DNA of 64,000 nt from Pseudogymnoascus destructans (Eukaryota > Ascomycota > Leotiomycetes > Thelebolales > Thelebolaceae), in contig NW_020167544.1 in assembly GCF_001641265.1 (NCBI RefSeq), positions 434,001 through 498,000 on the forward strand, read 5' to 3'. Both the position numbers and the translations under genes were made by a program. Each line of letters starts with the position of its first letter. The stretch's first letter is position 1. A model generated the notes under the pieces. It did not search any database and was not told the origin of the DNA. It saw nothing but the letters and a program-made list of their open reading frames with translations. This document shows positions 20,869 through 31,510 of this stretch, in pieces.

Positions 20869-23800
20869 CGTACGCCCGATGATTCACATCTACGCCTAGT
20901 GACTCATTTCTGGCCACTTCGGTTCGGATCTTCCATCTTTCTTCCATCTGCCCCTGCCTACCACACATACCCTATCCTTTCCCACGAATCCCCACACCCC
21001 ACCATACTTCTCTCTTCTTGTCGGCAGACAAGATGCCTGCTGTTGGACAGGTCTTTGTGGAAGACCTAAGCGAGGTCTTTGTGGATGCCAACATCCACAT
21101 TTACCTTCCTCCTGCTGCCCGGGAGTCCCTGCCCCGTCCTCTGCCTATATTGGCACCTCGGGTGTACACGACTGTCCCGTACGGGGACCCCTGGGAATGT
21201 TCGCCTTGAACACCCGCAAGAAATTGCAGGGTTCTACATCCAGGCAGCGGGAGAGAATGTCGCTCAGGTCTCCCAGGTGAGATCAATGGGTTGTGAGCAG
21301 TGTGATGCTGCGTACGTAGAAGAGGGATCTCAGCAGGTTCCCTTCTTTGCATATCCTTTGGGAATGTGCAGGGTGGTGCCTGTGCTTCCTGTGTCATGAA
21401 ACACCAGGCCGCAGCCTGCTCTCTTCGTGAGTACTTCCCTTCCCTGTTGACTTATGCACCTTTTTGTGTTCTTATGAGTCCGTACGAGCTAACACTTATA
21501 GATTCCTCCCAAGATGATCGGGAGCCCACCCCTCCTCCGAAGGATGACACTCCTCGTCCTGGAGAACGTGCTGGGACTCGGGCCCATGCGCGGAAGTTGG
21601 CGCTTGAGGCTGCGCAGAGAAATGGTGGTAGGAATGCTGTTTAAGTAGGGATTTGGATGTACGGACTTGTGGTGCTTGGGTTTTTCTTGTATAGATAGAC
21701 AGAAATGGCAATGGATTTCTTGGTGATTTTTGTGCCATTCTTGTGACAGTTCCGTACGTAAGTGTAAATGTATGAAAAGTCAGGGATTCTCCTGTTTTTA
21801 TATGGTAAAAGTCAGGGATTTCCCTTGTTACCCCTGATTTCCCCCCTTTTGTTGAAATGGGTTTTGTATTTTGAAAAAAAATATGATGAAATCCGCATGC
21901 ATGTTGTATCTAGCTCGTACGGATCTATGAAACTGTCGAAAAAGAGTGTATATTTGTTAGGTCCCAAGGTATTCCATTGGGAAAGTTGAAATAAGAACGC
22001 ATAGTGAAACTGGGTGTAACTGTAGGCGGCTTGGTGATTCTGAGAGTTCTATGTTCGTACGGAGCTCATCAGTCTCCTGTTCTTGTATTGCCTCACTTTT
22101 CAGTTGGTGAAGTAGAAATCTAGATCTTGTGATCTAGGGGGCTCGTTTCCGAGGTACAAAGGTAGCCACTGCTTCATACAGAGTTGTGCTCTTAAGTAAG
22201 CACTCCTATAGGAGGTGCTTTATGTCCACAAGGTTTAAATGGTTAATAAACTCCTCGTGTCTTTGGCGTGGTAGGGCTTTTGTAAACCCGTCTGCTGGCA
22301 TCTCGTATGTAGCTATCCACTTGATATCGAGATTGCGTCTCTCTACCTCCTGTCTTAGCCAGTGGGAGTGAATATCAATATGCTTGAGTTTTGTAACTAG
22401 CTTCGGGGACTCTTTGAGTAAGAGCCGTATGGTCTGCATATTGTCACATTGTAGAGTGAACTTCTCATTAAGATCAAGTTTGATAGTTGAGAAAAATCGC
22501 TGCCACCAATAGAGCTGTTTTGTACTATGTGATAGAGCTAGAAGCTCAGCTTTGTAGTTGAGGTTGATATGGTTTTCTGCTTTGTACAGCGCCAGTCAAT
22601 TGCTCCTCCAAAGAGTGTGAAGAGATACCCTTCTGTACTCTTTCTTGTAGCTTCGCAATCTGCATACGAAGCATCACTAGAGCATTGGAAGCGTGGTGTA
22701 TTTATCTTTGGTCCGTACTGGAGGGCTAGATGTTTCGTCTCCTTTAGATAGAGTATAAGTCGATCGACTGCTGCCATGTGGTCTGGTCCTGGGTTAACAA
22801 GGTATTCAGATAATTTCTGCACCGTACGGGATATATCTGGTCTTGTAACCACTGCAGCGTAGTTGGTAGATCCTACTTTCTGTTGATATAGGTGGATTTG
22901 CTGTTTCTGTGCTTGCCCATCATATGGAGTGAGATTGTCATTAACCATTGGAACCTTAACTGTTTTCGACAATAGCGTTACTACGTACGTAGTCGTTAGA
23001 GTGTTCTCCCTGTCCGGTCTCTTATAATTCTTATTCCTAAGAACCATTCAAGTTCTCCTATTTCGTGGAATTCATAGGCTTCCATGAGTTTCGTACGGAA
23101 CTCTGTTGCTTCTGCCTTATGGTAGGGGTGGCTTAGAATGCAGATATCATCTACATAGAAGAACACAATGATTGTAGATGAGACGAATAGGCACTGGGCT
23201 TCTGGGACCTGTACGAGGCCTAGCTTCTTCAGTGTATCTGAAAAGTCGCAGAACCATAGGAGTGGTGACCGTCGGAGTCCATATAAGGCTCTGTTGAGTT
23301 TCCAGCATTGTCCTTGCTCCTAATAACTGTCAGCACACCGTACATAGACCTCCTCGTCAATTCAGCTGTTTGTAAAGGCGTTTACTGCATCTAATTGTTC
23401 AGTATCCAAATCGAAGTAGGCTGTAATAGCCATTAAAGCTCGAAAGGTCTTTGAAGCAAGTGTTGCTGCATACGTCTCATCATGTATTGAATAGCGTTGT
23501 AGGTCCCCTCTTACTACAAGTCTAGCCTTGTATTTGACAAGGTAGCCATTATCGTCAAATTTGTAGGTAAATACCCACATTAGTGGAATGACAAAACTCC
23601 GTACAGTGCTGTCTGGCATCGATTTAAAGGTGTCTTGCTTCTGAAGGTCTGTTATTTCCTTTTCCGCCGCAGCTTTGAAACCAAGCCTATGAGGGTGGTT
23701 CTAAAGCTGGTTCCAATACTTCGGTGCAGCAGTGAGCTCCGTACGATGTATCTTACGTTTCTGGAACTCTGTACCAACGATGAAAGCTTGGTGCTGGCTT

Positions 23801-24878
23801 ATCCTTGCTTCTGGGTGTGCAATGGTTGCAAGGTAGATGTCATGTCTCCGTACGCTGTCTTCTGAACGCTCTAGTGTCATTCAGGTTTCTGGAGTTGAGG
23901 CTCTTCATTTTGAGGTTCTATCTCTACTGCTTCCTCTTGTTGAAGAGCTGTATCTGTTGTTTCCGCCGCGTACGGAGTTGATGTTTCTTGTAGAGGTTGT
24001 AGAGCTGCGCGCTCCTCTTCATATTCCTCTCCTTCCTTTTCTAAAAGGTCAGGAAGTTCAATAACCTGGACTGTCTTTTGGAGCTCCAATTCTACAACTG
24101 TAGCTTCGTACAATGGATCATACACCTTTGTCTCGTCAAAAGTAACATCCCTGGTTACTATAACCCTCTTAAGATTTGGAACCCATATTCTAAAGATGTT
24201 TGTAGAGTTGTAGCCAATAAGATAGCCTATTTGGGCATTCCTCTCTATCCTCTTTAGCTTTGGTTGCTTAAGGAGGAGTGCGTAGGCTCTACATCCATAG
24301 GCGCGGATATGAGAGAGTAAGGGCTTAGTAAGCTCTGGCTTTTGAAGCTGTGAGGGTAGGGACTGGAGTAGAAGTCCGTACGGAGTCTCATCATTAATGA
24401 CAGATGATGGAGACCGGTTTATAAGGTAACCTGCAGTCTGAAATATTTCAGGCCAAATTCCTTGTGGTAGGTTGCCTGCTTCCTTTAAAGCTTGTGAGCG
24501 TGTGATTATCGTACGGCCTGAACGTTCGATTCCACCGTTTGGTTCGGCAGTGTATGGGGGTGTAAGCTGCACTTCGTATCCTTCATCTGCAATCCCTGCA
24601 TCCCTTATAACCCCATCGTCTCCGTACGTAGCTTACAAAGTCCTTAATTGTTTGTAGGACTGTGCCTTGCCTCTTGTCTTTAATGGTGTAGACATGGTTC
24701 ATGCGGCAGAAATCACACTGTAAGTGTAGGGCCTGTGTGCTACCATCGTACGCTTCTGGCATCTGGATAAGGTCTAGGTGCACCTTCTCATAAGGGATCT
24801 GTGACCGTGGTGTAGATCTTCGGGAGATCCTTTTTGTAGCATGGGTAAGGCGGCAGACTTCGCAGTTAGTGTCGTACG
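20869..24878. repeat. Dispersed CGTACG palindromes at roughly regular spacing
   Basis: Exact CGTACG starts at 20869, 21178, 21311, 21481, 21753, 21916, 22056, 22823, 22984, 23092, 23740, 23849, 23969, 24377, 24510, 24623, 24747 and 24873. Chance predicts about one in 4 kb. Variants explained by one CpG transition fill several gaps (21658, 22304, 22426, 22663, 23210, 23339, 23469, 23600, 24107). The rest of the window has very few (10554, 31215, 55038, 55204). Confidence 0.85.
21033..21644 (+). pseudogene. Cys-rich ORF convergent with the old copia element, frameshifted
   Basis: An ATG at 21033 opens a frame (MPAVGQVFVEDLSEVFVDAN) that continues coherently only if two single-base shifts are allowed, near 21195 and 21365. 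The middle part contains C-x2-C (MGCEQC). The next contains C-x2-C-x8-C (GGACASCVMKHQAAACSL). A good 3' intron follows (GTGAGT at about 21427, CTAAC branch, TATAG acceptor at 21501), after which an acidic, charged tail ends at 21644. Paired cysteine motifs suggest zinc binding; I do not know the family. It lies just beyond the 3' end of the minus-strand copia element, pointing toward it, and shares its CGTACG pattern, so it may belong to that element. It might also be an unrelated decaying gene. Confidence 0.45.
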
Positions 24879-25330
24879 AATCTGGAATAGGAGCTTCAAC
24901 GAATGTGCAAGCGATTCGCCGGGATTCATAGAATCGGTTATGGACTTCATATGCGTAGCAAGCAACCTGGTAACTGCATTGGACAACGGTAATTCAACGG
25001 TAGCCGAGACCGCTCGGTTGAATGTCTTAGGACGTCATCCGGCTGTCTCTTCTCGGTCTTCTCGGGTAGCCTTTTCCTTTGCCACCGATGTCCTCGTCTC
25101 TCTCTTACAATAGTATAGTTCTTGGGAAATCGTGAAAGCATATCAACTTCTGGATCCTCATTGATCATGGCCTGTAGTTCGTCGATGGTGTCCAGGTTCA
25201 ACTTGACAGCGGCTGACAAAGTTGTTGAGCCAGCTTGTTGTTTGAAACCAGCGAGCTTGCTCTGATATGATTTTGGAAGTGGAGCCCGCTTAAAAGAGTT
25301 ACCTATCTCTTTTAAGCGGGCTCTGGTAAG
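22190..25330 (-). mobile_element. Degenerate Ty1/copia retrotransposon (no LTRs found)
   Basis: Pieces of one copia polyprotein lie in order on the minus strand from about 25333 down to 22206. They are broken by stops and frameshifts. I could not find flanking long terminal repeats, so the borders are approximate. Gag is not recognisable. The segment is probably old, but its CGTACG spacing is still clear. Confidence 0.75.
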
Positions 25331-25333
25331 CAA
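22206..25333 (-). pseudogene. Copia-type pol remnants (integrase, RT, RNase H)
   Basis: In order: a gag-pre-integrase piece near 24.8-24.95 kb (PEDLHHGHRSLMRR); integrase C-terminal part (YTAEPNGGIERSGRTII, then IWPEIFQTAGYLINRSPS) at 24.57-23.9 kb; reverse transcriptase beginning near 23.6 kb (YKARLVVRGDLQRYS, QLDAVNAFTNS) with the FYVDD active-site box near 23.15 kb; and RNase H pieces (RPDISRTVQKLSEYL; CSSDASYADCEATRKS) at 23.05-22.55 kb. The C-terminus is KHIDIHSHWL and EMPADGFTKALPRQRHEEF at 22.4-22.2 kb. At least four frame breaks separate these. Enzymes of this type copy the element RNA and insert it. This copy cannot make them. Confidence 0.8.
25282..25323. repeat. Perfect 17-bp inverted repeat, 8-nt spacer
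   Basis: GAGCCCGCTTAAAAGAG (25282-25298) is the exact inverse of CTCTTTTAAGCGGGCTC (25307-25323) around TTACCTAT. It sits at the 5' edge of the copia remnant and could be an element terminus, a hairpin terminator or a small foldback element. Confidence 0.85.
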
Positions 25334-25359
25334 AAAGTTGGCGACGCGCGATTCGCCTT

Positions 25360-26052
25360 TTACTGATATAAGGCTGTAGTCTTTGTTATTTGGACTGTAA
25401 ATATCACAGTACGATGTCTTTTACGGTACCGCATCTCTCTTGGTGGCATAACTTCTACGGTACTAAATTTATTACAGTACAGTATGTAGTGGTTTTGGTG
25501 CTGTACGGAAAACGGTACCATATATATGACACACTGCACTGTACATATCACAGTACAGTAGCAACATATGTTGAGACACGAGAATCTTGCATGTTCTGGT
25601 TCGCCATCCAGGCCTGGCTTCCATTCAACAACAAATAAACCAACTGCAGCCATGTATCTCATCTTTTGAACTCTTCCGTCAAACACTCCATCTACCCTTT
25701 TGCGATACATTTCCCCATCTTCACCAAGCCAGACTGACTCATCTAGGCCTTCAGCCCGTTCAACCTCACCGTCATCAAACCATACTCCATCCTCAGCCCG
25801 TTCAACCTCCCCGTCATCAAACCATACTCCATCCTCAGCCCGTTCAACCTCCCCGTCATCAAACCATACTCCATCCTCAGCCCGTTCAACCTCCCCGTCA
25901 TCAAACCATACTCCATCCTCAGCCCGTTCAACCTCCCCGTCATCAAACCATACTCCATCCTCATCCCGAAACAACCCATCTCCGAAGTTGTAGAGTCCAT
26001 GTTCCAAATTTTCAGTTTCTAGCATGAAATCGGAAACTGGTATAAATACCAT
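25360..26052 (-). CDS. Hypothetical protein with five 14-residue acidic repeats
   Basis: A 230-residue open frame starts MVFIPVSDFMLETENLEHGL. Residues about 31-100 are five near-identical copies of EDGVWFDDGEVERA, encoded by a 42-bp minisatellite. The unit length is a multiple of three, which keeps the frame. The C-terminal third is Cys/Tyr/Val-rich and is encoded by GTAC-rich DNA (25399-25560) that looks like a small repeat, so the true end or an intron may lie earlier. No known domain is seen. It may be a recent ORF or part of a larger split gene extending to about 26600. Confidence 0.35.
   Translation of the reverse strand: MVFIPVSDFMLETENLEHGLYNFGDGLFRDEDGVWFDDGEVERAEDGVWFDDGEVERAEDGVWFDDGEVERAEDGVWFDDGEVERAEDGVWFDDGEVERAEGLDESVWLGEDGEMYRKRVDGVFDGRVQKMRYMAAVGLFVVEWKPGLDGEPEHARFSCLNICCYCTVICTVQCVIYMVPFSVQHQNHYILYCNKFSTVEVMPPREMRYRKRHRTVIFTVQITKTTALYQ
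25752..25961. repeat. 42-bp minisatellite, 5 copies
   Basis: Copies begin CAGCCCGTTCAACCTC at 25752, 25794, 25836, 25878 and 25920. They are almost identical (one A/C change in the first copy), showing recent expansion. A diverged start of a sixth unit follows at 25962. Confidence 0.95.
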
Positions 26053-26180
26053 ATACTTCGGATACTCGATCTGCTCTATAATTATAACATAGGGTTAGTT
26101 TTGCATGGATTTTCACGCCAAGCTCCCAACTGCTAGTATTGTTCACATTTGTAAAGTAATGTATTTTTGAAAAGTCTCTT

Positions 26181-26820
26181 TTATATACGGTATATCCGTA
26201 CCGAGACGGGGAGCATCCACTCAATTCTTCTTCGGATGCTGAAGAAATTCCTGCTGTTTATCATCGCGAAGCTTTCAGTAATGGCGCTGTTGACGCCAGG
26301 TAAGGTAAGGTAAGCGCTCTCTATTTTCAACCTGATATCATCCAGCGGCGGCAGCTTGAGGTATCTGAGAGTAGACCCAATTCGAAAGTTGGAGTGGCAG
26401 GCGCCAGGGAAGTTTGCCAAACTTTAGCGACGTTCTGAGATGGTTCAATAGGTCATGGGTGTGCGAGCGGGACATCCGAGGCCTTCCACCACTCCGATGT
26501 CTTTTGCAGCCAAATATCTTTAAACGCCTCTGGAAAGATCTCCTCGACATCGTACAGCTCCTCGCCGCTCATGAGATACCGCCATTCCTCGCCAGCTAAA
26601 GTTGTTCCTTAGAGGTTTGCGGGGAGATTTCGCCGTTGGTCCGTCATAGTAGAACTCATTCTGCGATTTGTACGACAGCGATTATTATTTGTTATTTCTT
26701 CGTCGGTTGATAGTCTTCGGTTTTCATGGTGAAGTTGATGCATCGATTGTGCTCCACCCAGTGATCCTCCACCCAATGACCCTCCACCTGATGATCCTCC
26801 ACCCAATGGTCCCTAATTCT
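26181..26820 (-). other. Possible gene relic upstream of the repeat protein, plus a 15-bp repeat
   Basis: Minus-strand pieces such as GEEWRYLMSGEELYDVEEIF (about 26585-26525) and LPPLDDIRLKIESAYLTLPG (near 26350-26290) read like protein but are in different frames with stops between. I cannot build a gene. At 26756-26815 a 15-bp unit (ATCCTCCACCCAATG and variants) repeats about four times. Confidence 0.3.
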
Positions 26821-27083
26821 TACATCGTTATGATAAATCACAGCCTCACAACATCATCAGCCACAGCTGGCAACCACGCAGTTCTTTCGGGCAAAAATAA
26901 ATTAACTTTATGCAGTTAAAATTTAAAATGCACCAATTAAGTTTTCAAAGTGTATAATTCAATCAAGGCAATCTACAGTAAACTCCTTAAAACTCCGAGA
27001 TGCCATCTAATTTACCCTCTTTGCTTTAAACCACTCCCATCCCATCTAATTTAACCCAAGGTCCTCAGAAAAATCAACCCAAA

Positions 27084-28532
27084 TCACCAACCAACCTCAT
27101 TACTCCGGCTCCACCACCCCTTCCGCCCCCACCATTCTCTGCCCTGGCATCTGCTTCGCCCAACTAAACCTCCTCTCATCAATCCTAGACCGTCCCCCAA
27201 TGTCACCGAACCCCGCCGCCGCCGCCGCTCCCCACATCCACGCAGGCCAAACGACCAAAAACGTCGCCTCACTCTGCCACACCATCTTCTCCACCAACCC
27301 TCCCCCTCAACAGCTCTCTCCACCACCCCCTCCCCCTCTCTCTCCTCATCCCACCCAGCTTCCCATTCCTCGACCCGCCGGCGCACCTGCTCCAGCTCGT
27401 GGAGGACGTAGGACTTCAATTTCTTCGCTGCGTTGCCTGCACTCTGATCTGGGGGGCGTTTATTCCTCTCAATCTCAGTGCTAGTCCATACCGTCTGAGG
27501 AACGCTATTGTTGACGCCCCAGCCACTGTTGGCATCCCCATCGTTGCCCCGGCTTTCGGTGCTATTATTTATTCCCACGGCATTGGTGCTTGTCCCTCCC
27601 CAGGCCGACGATGCATCTGTGTTTGCCGTGATATGCGTCTCTGTGCCTTGTCCCCATCCGGTTTGATTTGTAGAGTTATTGCCCGTTTCGCCCCAACCCG
27701 ACGAGCTATGTGTGTTTGGCGCTTCGTGAGTGTCTCCTTGACCACCCCATGCCCCTCTGCCTCCTCTGCCGCCCTTTCCTCGTCTGCCTCCTCTGATACC
27801 CAAATCTCCTCTGCCTCCTCTGCCTCCTCTGTCTCCTCTGACACCCCAATCTCCCCTGCCTCCCCTGCCGCCTCTGCCACCCCTGATGCCTCCTCTATCT
27901 CCCCACCACTCACCTCTCCCTCCACGTCCCCGCCCGCGACGATAATCGTTGTTGTGACCATGGTTGTAGTTGCTGCCATTATTATAGCCGCCTCCATTGT
28001 CATTACCACCACCGTTTTCCGGAGCACCGCCCCACCTCGCTCCCACACCCGAACCATCTGCTGTCGAGCTCCCCATATGCACATCTCCCCCCTCAGCAGG
28101 CGCACCTTCAGCTCTCAGCGTCCCAGAAAATCCTCCGCCTCCAGTCTCCGCCGTGGTCCATCCCGAGCTCCCAGTATTGTTGTTCTGCCCCCCTCCCCCA
28201 TTCCCCGACCCTGTCTCCGTCGTCGTCCACCCTAAACTCCCCGTATTGGTATTGTTGTTCTGATGCCCTCCCCCACCCCCCCATCCGTTCCCATAATCGC
28301 CCCCCCTCCCTCCCCCGAACCCCCCGCGCGGACTCACAGGATGGCCTCCCATAGCTTCAAACCCCTGCTGCGTAGTTGGGGGAGGTTGTTGCGGCTGCAC
28401 ATGCGCACCCGGAAACGGTTGATGTGGTAGTGGAGCCTGGCCATTCGGGAGCGGTCGGTGCAGTTGTGACTGTGTGTTACTTCGAACGGAGGTTATGGAC
28501 CGACGGTGGTTGTTGCGGCATGAGCGGGGCAT
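27084..28532 (-). CDS. Gly/Arg-rich (RGG-box) protein, hypothetical
   Basis: The ATG at 28532 starts MPRSCRNNHRRSITSVRSNT. The upstream in-frame ATGs lie in Pro/Ser-rich leader-like sequence. The product is Gln/Pro-rich, then Gly/Asn/Trp-rich with repeated GW pairs, then a dense RGG/RGR block (about 27700-27930), then an Asn/Thr-rich region and a charged helix (KKLKSYVLHELEQVRRRVEEW). RGG boxes usually bind RNA and are often arginine-methylated. From about 27297 downward the alternate frame (VEKMVWQSEATFLVVWPAW, ending at 27100) looks more natural than the long frame ending at 27084. An intron or frameshift may therefore occur near 27300. I do not recognise a specific family. Confidence 0.5.
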   Translation of the reverse strand: MPRSCRNNHRRSITSVRSNTQSQLHRPLPNGQAPLPHQPFPGAHVQPQQPPPTTQQGFEAMGGHPVSPRGGFGGGRGGDYGNGWGGGGGHQNNNTNTGSLGWTTTETGSGNGGGGQNNNTGSSGWTTAETGGGGFSGTLRAEGAPAEGGDVHMGSSTADGSGVGARWGGAPENGGGNDNGGGYNNGSNYNHGHNNDYRRGRGRGGRGEWWGDRGGIRGGRGGRGGRGDWGVRGDRGGRGGRGDLGIRGGRRGKGGRGGRGAWGGQGDTHEAPNTHSSSGWGETGNNSTNQTGWGQGTETHITANTDASSAWGGTSTNAVGINNSTESRGNDGDANSGWGVNNSVPQTVWTSTEIERNKRPPDQSAGNAAKKLKSYVLHELEQVRRRVEEWEAGWDEEREGEGVVERAVEGEGWWRRWCGRVRRRFWSFGLRGCGERRRRRGSVTLGDGLGLMRGGLVGRSRCQGREWWGRKGWWSRSNEVGW

Positions 28533-29298
28533 GATGGATGGATGCTCGTATGGCGATCGAGAAAGGAAAGGTGGGATGGGCGAGAAGGTGCGTGGATGGC
28601 GGAGAGGAAGGGGGGGATATATGGGTGAGGATAAAGCAACATTGGTGCTTTGGATTGGATGACGTGGAAGGCTCGCGAAGAGAGGAATTGCTGATGTTGA
28701 AGATGGTGGAGTAGAATGGGAATAGGCGGTGAGAGGGTGTGTGAGATGAGGTGGAGTCAAAGAGTAGAAAGCGTATGGGAAGTGGAAAGAAGTAGAAAAG
28801 GGACGATGGTGGAGGCTGAGAGAGATATAGAACTTTCCAATCCAAACTTACAAAGATAGTCGCCCATCTATCTATCTCATACATCCAAACGATCTCTTTG
28901 TTCCGTTTAAATCAGAAGCCTCCGTGTCTTAGACTTGGAACTCTAGTTCGGCGAGCCATATTCAATGTCGATGTGACATTCGATAAACATGCACTGGTTT
29001 CGCATTCTGGATCCTGCAAGACATCCGGCCGATGCCATAAGACGCCCACCACAATCACAATTCATGGACCCGCGTGAGCTTGAGGCTGAATGCTGTATGG
29101 TCGCAAAAAATATCCATCTATTTTCCGCACGCCGCGCCCGTTGAGAAACCTACCTATTCGGGCTCCTAAACCCTGGTCTCCCATAATAACGTCATTTTAA
29201 TCATCACTGTGATTGGAAATGCGGCTGGTGTACAAGTATCCCTCGGCGCCGGGCTGCCCCATAGATCGCCCAAGAGTGTCCCCGACTGCACCCATCGC
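28533..29298. other. Intergenic region, no gene seen
   Basis: Upstream DNA of the RGG protein and downstream DNA of the Tho1-like gene. CT-rich near 28700-28880; otherwise featureless. Confidence 0.5.
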
Positions 29299-30204
29299 TC
29301 ACGTTGATGCCAGCGCAGGAGCAGAGGCAAACTTCTGTCTCCTCGCCTCTGCCTTGGCCTTCTCCACCGGGTCATCTAAGACACTCTTATACGCCTTCTT
29401 CGGCTCCTGCTTCGGCACCGAGGGCCTCGCCTCCTTCTTCACTGGCTCTGCTCTCCTATCAGGTGTCTGCCTCTTTGCCTCCCTCCCAGTCTTTCCCTCC
29501 CTCTCCTCTCTACCCCTCTTCTTCCTCTCCGGCAATGCCCCATCCAGGCCACTCACATCCACATGCCCTGCGCCGCCCCCAAACTTCTTCGCCCGCTCCG
29601 CCCGCTTCACCTCGTCATCATCGGGCACAATACCAAACTTCTTGGCGCGCGCCGCCCTACGCTCTGCCTCCTTCTCTGCATCAGTCTTCTGTAGCCCAAT
29701 GCTGAAATCTTGCTTCGGCTCCTCCACAACAACCGCCTCGACTTCGCCGCTCGCAGCCACACAGCCGTCAGCGGCCGCAGGCGCATCTGTGCAGCCAGTG
29801 ACTTTCAGATCCGTAGTCGCGGCTGGGTCGACATCTTGCTTCTGGTTTGGGACCGCAAGAGGTGTCTCAATTGCGCCTTGTCCACCAGCTGCGATGGTGG
29901 TTGCTGCTGCAGTGGTGGTGGTCGCACCGGTGGCGACCTTGCTGTCATCTTCGTCCCAGTCGATTTCGTCATCGGCAGCTGCTGGGGCTGGGTAGGTTAG
30001 CGAGTGTGCGATTTAAGAGAAGGCGGCCAAGCGCATAGAGCGCATAATATGAGGTGATGACATACCTGCGCTGATGGGGGCTTTCTTCTTGTCATCCTCC
30101 TTCAGGCGCGCGATAAGATCGGCTTTGTTTCCTGAGAGGGGAAGAGCGCGCTCGGTGAGGATCTTTTTAAGGTCGGGGACCTTGAGGGAGTTATAATCGG
30201 CCAT
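29299..30204 (-). CDS. tho1: SAP-domain mRNA-export protein, Tho1/SARNP type
   Basis: Exon 1 (30204-30066) and exon 2 (29987-29299) join across a GTATGT...CTACCCAG intron with a CTAAC branch, giving 275 residues. Residues 2-36 form a SAP domain (DYNSLKVPDLKKILTERALP, then GNKADLIARLKED), which binds nucleic acid. The rest has the family layout: acidic IDWDEDD, an Ala/Thr linker, the DAEKEAERRAARAKKFGI and KRAERAKKFG repeats typical of SARNP/Tho1 C-terminal RNA-binding modules, then a basic tail. Tho1 works with the THO/TREX machinery in transcription-coupled mRNA packaging in the nucleus. The start gives the SAP domain at the extreme N-terminus, as in relatives. Confidence 0.85.
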
Positions 30205-30315
30205 TGTGAGGAAGGTGGTGTTGGAGTTGTGTGAATTGTATTGCGACAGAGCAATGGGAGGAGGGACAGGGATGTTGATTGCAGCCGAAAATATGAGGCG
30301 CGAAAATATTGCCAA

Positions 30316-31510
30316 GGAGCCTTTCAGTAATTATTGCTCTGTATACGAAATGTCCGCTAAAAACAAAATTTATTGAGAGATTGAAAAGGCCATACTGCAA
30401 TGTATACGCAGCCTATTGTATAGGAAAAATCTTTACACATATTTTTCCCTACAATCCCACTATAGTTGATGTTCCCCTTTCTTCGTACCTTAAGACTTTG
30501 ATAGACCTGGAGCGGTCACCTCCTAATGCAAAATGTGCATGCCTATGTCTTATTATTCTGTGGCATGGGAGAAGAGCGACGATATACGGAGAAGCGTGGA
30601 TGCATAATCTGTAACACTAGTCGTTTCTCTGTCTTAGTAACCCCCTTTCCCGCCTTCCTTTTCCTGATGTCTTCGTTATTATATACTAATTCTTCGTAGT
30701 TCCAAGGGCTGAGCTTAGAGAAGAGCTTAGTATTATTGAATTCAGATAGGAAATCAGAGAAGGCAAGGGGGATAGTAGGCACTAGCAGCATGCTTTGCGG
30801 ATTAGATGGCTATGGCTGCCATCTAAGGCTACTCGGAAAGCTAGATGTGACGGTACAAGAGCACGAACGAGGTCGAATGCGACTTGGGCAAAATGATTGT
30901 TTACAAAGAGAGAAAGAGATTCGTAAGGAAAGCTCTGACTTAAGCTATTTACACAATATTCATAAAGTGAGACTATTCATAAAGTATGAAAGTCACCTGA
31001 CCGTTCCCTCACACTAGACGAAGGAATAGGGGGGCTATAGAGTATATTCGGTAGATTTGAAAGCTAGATAGGGGGCATATTAGCCTAGAACGTTAACTAT
31101 AACGTTGAATAGGGGGTATTCATACTGTAATTATCATATATAGATCAATGGAATTATCACTACCTTACCAGCGCACAGGCCAAATCCAGTACGGTGGCCA
31201 TACCGTATTGCTACCGTACGCGACTGTCGCACTGGAGCGACGGTACAATCGCCGCTCTAATACCGACGGTGTATTGCAACGCCCGTGAGCGGCGACCGTG
31301 CCCTTGATCTGGGCAGTATCGCCGGCGCGACAGATTTTGGAGGTAATACTGTAGTTAGAGTACTACTGTAATCGCGAAAGATCACCGTCGCCGGCCATAA
31401 GCTGTAGATTTCTCACCACAGTATGGCGACGGCAATGCTGCCGTAATTCTGTGTGGACGCCGTTATGGTGGCCAGAACCGTATCCATACGGTATTCTCGG
31501 TGAAGCCGTG
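30316..31510. other. Repeat-like stretch without a recognisable gene
   Basis: 30.3-31.1 kb is AT-rich with short frames that show no motif. 31140-31510 is different: GC-rich, with many ACCGTA/TACGGT words and the palindrome ACCGTATCCATACGGT (about 31479-31494). It may be a small non-autonomous transposon. Confidence 0.4.

Noticed and set aside
25752..25961. Five 42-bp repeats as a possible CRISPR array
   Set aside because: Units are contiguous with no unique spacers, in a eukaryotic genome; it is a minisatellite.
27399..28235. 278-codon plus-strand ORF opposite the RGG-protein gene
   Set aside because: Ser/Ala/Pro-rich mirror of the Gly/Arg codons; the minus frame has the RGG/GW pattern.
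30309..30791. Overlapping ORFs of 101 and 82 codons
   Set aside because: No motif, AT-rich, opposite strands equally open; not supportable as genes.
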